Source: Thermoplasmata archaeon (lineage in GTDB: Archaea > Thermoplasmatota > Thermoplasmata > SG8-5 > JAGLSY01). Taken from it: DNA of 7,752 nt. Position 1 is the stretch's first letter; each line of letters starts with the position of its first letter. The notes below the pieces were generated by a model. The model had not been told where the DNA came from and did not search any database. It saw nothing but the letters and a program-made list of their open reading frames with translations. Positions 6,634 to 7,752 of this stretch are shown here, piece by piece. The stretch lies in the NCBI GenBank assembly GCA_023137005.1, contig JAGLQE010000070.1:1-7752 (forward strand), in the 5' to 3' direction. The position numbers and the translations under genes were made by a program.

Positions 6634-6655
6634 GATATCCAGTAGATATCTAGTA
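6634..6655. repeat. Tandem 11-bp repeat with GATATC cores
   Basis: Two adjacent copies, GATATCCAGTA (6634-6644) and GATATCTAGTA (6645-6655), differ at one base. Each core is also part of a palindrome: GGATATCC (6633-6640) and TAGATATCTA (6643-6652), with centres exactly 11 bp apart, about one helical turn. They fall in the presumed leader of the operon, near the expected transcription start. Confidence 0.6.
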
Positions 6656-6667
6656 GGGGAGATAAAT

Positions 6668-6682
6668 CCAAATCTGATTTGG
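6668..6682. promoter_or_regulatory. Perfect 15-bp palindrome, candidate operator
   Basis: CCAAATC-T-GATTTGG has perfect 7-bp arms around one central base. It directly adjoins the TATA-like box (6683-6690) on its downstream side, where archaeal repressors commonly block polymerase. No regulator gene is in the window, so the binding protein is unknown. Confidence 0.45.
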
Positions 6683-6760
6683 TATTAAATCCTTTCGGAA
6701 GAAAATTAGTGTTCTAAATGACTCTAATTACTGAGTTCACACCATACCTCATTGAGGCCA

Positions 6761-7480
6761 TCACTCGGATAAGACCGGAGTCGTAATGAAACTTTCATTT
6801 CTTCTTAGGAGCCTTAGCCAACCATGTTCATGCTTGGTGCGCCTCATCTTCACACAGCGTATCCTGAGCTGGACCTCGGTCTCTCCCACATCGAAAAGCT
6901 TCAGGTAAATTATGCCGTCTGCAAGGAAATCCTCATTATTGGCCACCAATGAATCATTACCATGGCCGATCTCCGAGATGAGGACAACGGTTGAATCCAG
7001 TTCTTTAAGGAATCTTATGAAATGGAAAAGATCCACCCTCGGGGTACTGAGCTCTGCTAGAGAATAAAGGGCGGCCAATGAATCCACGACAATGATATCA
7101 AATCTCTCCTGCTCCACCCTCTTCTGGATGTACTTACTGAGGATACCGAGCCAGTTCCTTCCATGCTCCTGATCCTGGTGCCCCAATCTTATCTTTCCGA
7201 CATCTATCATATAGAGTTCTAGATCATCTACACCATCCATCCCCAGGTCTTCCATGGCGCCCTTGAGGCCATCGTATCCCTCTTCAAGTGAAAGGTACAT
7301 CCCCCTCATCTTGTTCCTTTTTGCATTCTCATACATGATACTGAAAGTGACAGATGTTTTCATTGTTCCCGGAGTTCCGCATACCAGGACAACATGCCCC
7401 TTAGGAATGCCACCTCCCAGGGTTTCATCGAAGCCATCAATGTAAGTCTTTAATTTTTCTACCATTTTATCACTGTCCAT
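6761..7480 (-). CDS. KaiC/RAD55-like RecA-superfamily ATPase, single domain
   Basis: A 239-residue single RecA-fold ATPase. TYIDGFDETLGGGIPKGHV (residues 12-30) is the standard KaiC-like entry. Walker A is GTPGTMKT (35-42), where Met replaces the usual third Gly; this variant is familiar in archaeal KaiC-like proteins and is probably functional. LSLEEG (64-69) matches the paired catalytic glutamates of KaiC. Walker B is FDIIVVDSLAALYS (127-140). KMRRTKHEHGW (211-221) corresponds to the KaiC KMR...H segment that contacts the neighbouring subunit's nucleotide. KaiC itself has two such domains, so this is not a clock protein by itself; archaeal single-domain members are mostly uncharacterised, with suggested roles in signalling or motility control. 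It is transcribed away from pdaD and is separated from the ABC operon by 157 nt, so it may have its own promoter. ATG at 7480 lacks a clear ribosome binding site; ATG at 7465 follows AGTGAT and is an alternative. Confidence 0.88.
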   Translation of the reverse strand: MDSDKMVEKLKTYIDGFDETLGGGIPKGHVVLVCGTPGTMKTSVTFSIMYENAKRNKMRGMYLSLEEGYDGLKGAMEDLGMDGVDDLELYMIDVGKIRLGHQDQEHGRNWLGILSKYIQKRVEQERFDIIVVDSLAALYSLAELSTPRVDLFHFIRFLKELDSTVVLISEIGHGNDSLVANNEDFLADGIIYLKLFDVGETEVQLRIRCVKMRRTKHEHGWLRLLRRNESFITTPVLSE

Positions 7481-7600
7481 CGCTATATACCCACATAGGC
7501 ATATAGTGATATTAAAGTATGTTTTATTTATTGTTTTAAAATTTCAATGCATTAACAATTTACAAAAAAGAATTAATACCTCCAAATCATATAGTCGATT
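7481..7600. promoter_or_regulatory. Divergent intergenic region, KaiC-like ATPase and pdaD
   Basis: This 120-nt AT-rich gap must hold promoters for both directions. For pdaD (+), TTTTAAAATTT near 7534-7544 is a TATA candidate; no Shine-Dalgarno sequence precedes the ATG at 7601, so its message may be short-leadered. For the ATPase (-), complements of 7499-7518 (CTTTAATATC and CACTATATG) lie 20-38 nt before the ATG and would fit a leaderless or nearly leaderless transcript. An inverted repeat, CTATAT (7483-7488) and ATATAG (7501-7506) with a 12-nt spacer, flanks the ATPase start and could be an operator or chance in AT-rich DNA. Confidence 0.4.
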
Positions 7601-7752
7601 ATGGTAGATATTGATGTATTCCTTCCAAAGAAAATGTTTCTCACCAAGGGTGTTGGCAAGCATAAGGAGAAGTTAAGCAGTTTTGAGCTGGCCCTCAGGA
7701 ATGCGGGTATTGAGAAATACAATATCGTAAGGGTTTCCTCCATCTTTCCACC
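7601..7752 (+). CDS. pdaD: Pyruvoyl-dependent arginine decarboxylase, N-terminal part (3' truncated by window edge)
   Basis: Fifty codons are visible from ATG at 7601 and the frame is open to the window end. The residues [25 protein letters not shown] (9-33, quoted as [13 protein letters not shown] then [12 protein letters not shown]) and the stretch [18 protein letters not shown] (34-51) match archaeal PdaD. The Ser46-Ser47 pair in VSSIFPP aligns with the self-cleavage site of the Methanocaldococcus jannaschii enzyme (ISSIMPP), where the second Ser becomes the pyruvoyl group. PdaD converts arginine to agmatine, the first step of archaeal polyamine synthesis and also needed for agmatidine in tRNA-Ile2 of many archaea. 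It is a core gene that marks the right end as native chromosome, with no link to the glycan genes. The start is clear because the conserved family sequence begins within the first ten codons. The truncation is due only to the window boundary. Confidence 0.92.
   Translation, partial: MVDIDVFLPKKMFLTKGVGKHKEKLSSFELALRNAGIEKYNIVRVSSIFP

Larger units (their letters stand above)
6604..6760 (-). promoter_or_regulatory. Promoter and leader of the ABC/DUF1616/glycan operon
   Basis: This 157-nt region has no credible gene. Read on the minus strand, CCGAAAGGATTTAATA (complement of 6683-6698) looks like a purine-rich BRE next to a TATA-like ATTTAATA at 6683-6690. A start site would be expected about 25 nt downstream, near 6660, leaving a leader of about 57 nt. 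A 15-bp palindrome (6668-6682) lies between the TATA-like box and that start, and a tandem 11-bp repeat (6634-6655) lies just downstream. The first part, right after the KaiC-like stop, has a small CCTC-AAT-GAGG hairpin (6747-6757) but only short T-runs, so a terminator there is weak. Confidence 0.5.

Noticed and set aside
7575..7590. GGAGGT on the minus strand (complement of ACCTCC at 7578-7583) as the ribosome binding site of a small gene
   Set aside because: No ATG or GTG opens a usable frame within 5-12 nt downstream on that strand; a TTG nearby is followed at once by a stop.

Overview
The window looks like part of an archaeal chromosome, most likely a euryarchaeon of the Thermoplasmata or a related lineage; that placement is an inference of modest confidence. 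The archaeal evidence is: the 5' end of an archaeal pyruvoyl-dependent arginine decarboxylase at the right edge, a single-domain KaiC/RAD55-like ATPase, a DUF1616 membrane protein, an archaeal-type lipid-linked sugar flippase, ribosome binding sites of the GGTGATC / GGAGGT type, and a likely BRE/TATA promoter.

Layout, left to right. Positions 1-1322 (+ strand) carry a 5'-truncated GT4-type glycosyltransferase followed after 3 nt by a class I SAM-dependent methyltransferase. They converge, with 30 nt between stop codons, on a five-gene minus-strand cluster that reads from 6603 down to 1353: ABC ATPase, DUF1616 membrane protein, UDP-N-acetylhexosamine 6-dehydrogenase, UDP-N-acetylglucosamine 4-epimerase-like protein and a MOP-superfamily flippase. 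Gene joints are very tight (1-nt overlap, 13-nt gap, overlap of 11-14 nt, 21-nt gap), so this is probably one operon. A 157-nt upstream region (6604-6760) holds a TATA-like element, a perfect 15-bp palindrome and a tandem 11-bp repeat. Upstream of it is a KaiC-like ATPase (6761-7480, minus), divergent from the arginine decarboxylase gene pdaD, which starts at 7601 and runs off the window.

How it fits together. The dehydrogenase/epimerase pair resembles WbpO/WbpP and TviB/TviC, which make UDP-N-acetyl-galactosaminuronic acid. The flippase would move a lipid-linked oligosaccharide across the membrane, and the glycosyltransferase and methyltransferase would build or decorate it. The ABC ATPase and DUF1616 protein are translationally coupled but no FtsX/MacB-type permease is nearby, so their job is open. 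The DUF1616 protein carries five N-glycosylation sequons in about 50 residues of its predicted outer domain, which suits a surface-glycosylation locus.

There is a sharp base-composition step near 2690-2700. Sample lines to the left are about 27-32% G+C by hand count and lines to the right about 43-60%. The step falls inside the operon, between the epimerase and the flippase, suggesting that a variable, AT-rich glycan module (flippase, methyltransferase, glycosyltransferase) is attached to a conserved native block. I saw no tRNA, rRNA, CRISPR array or insertion sequence.
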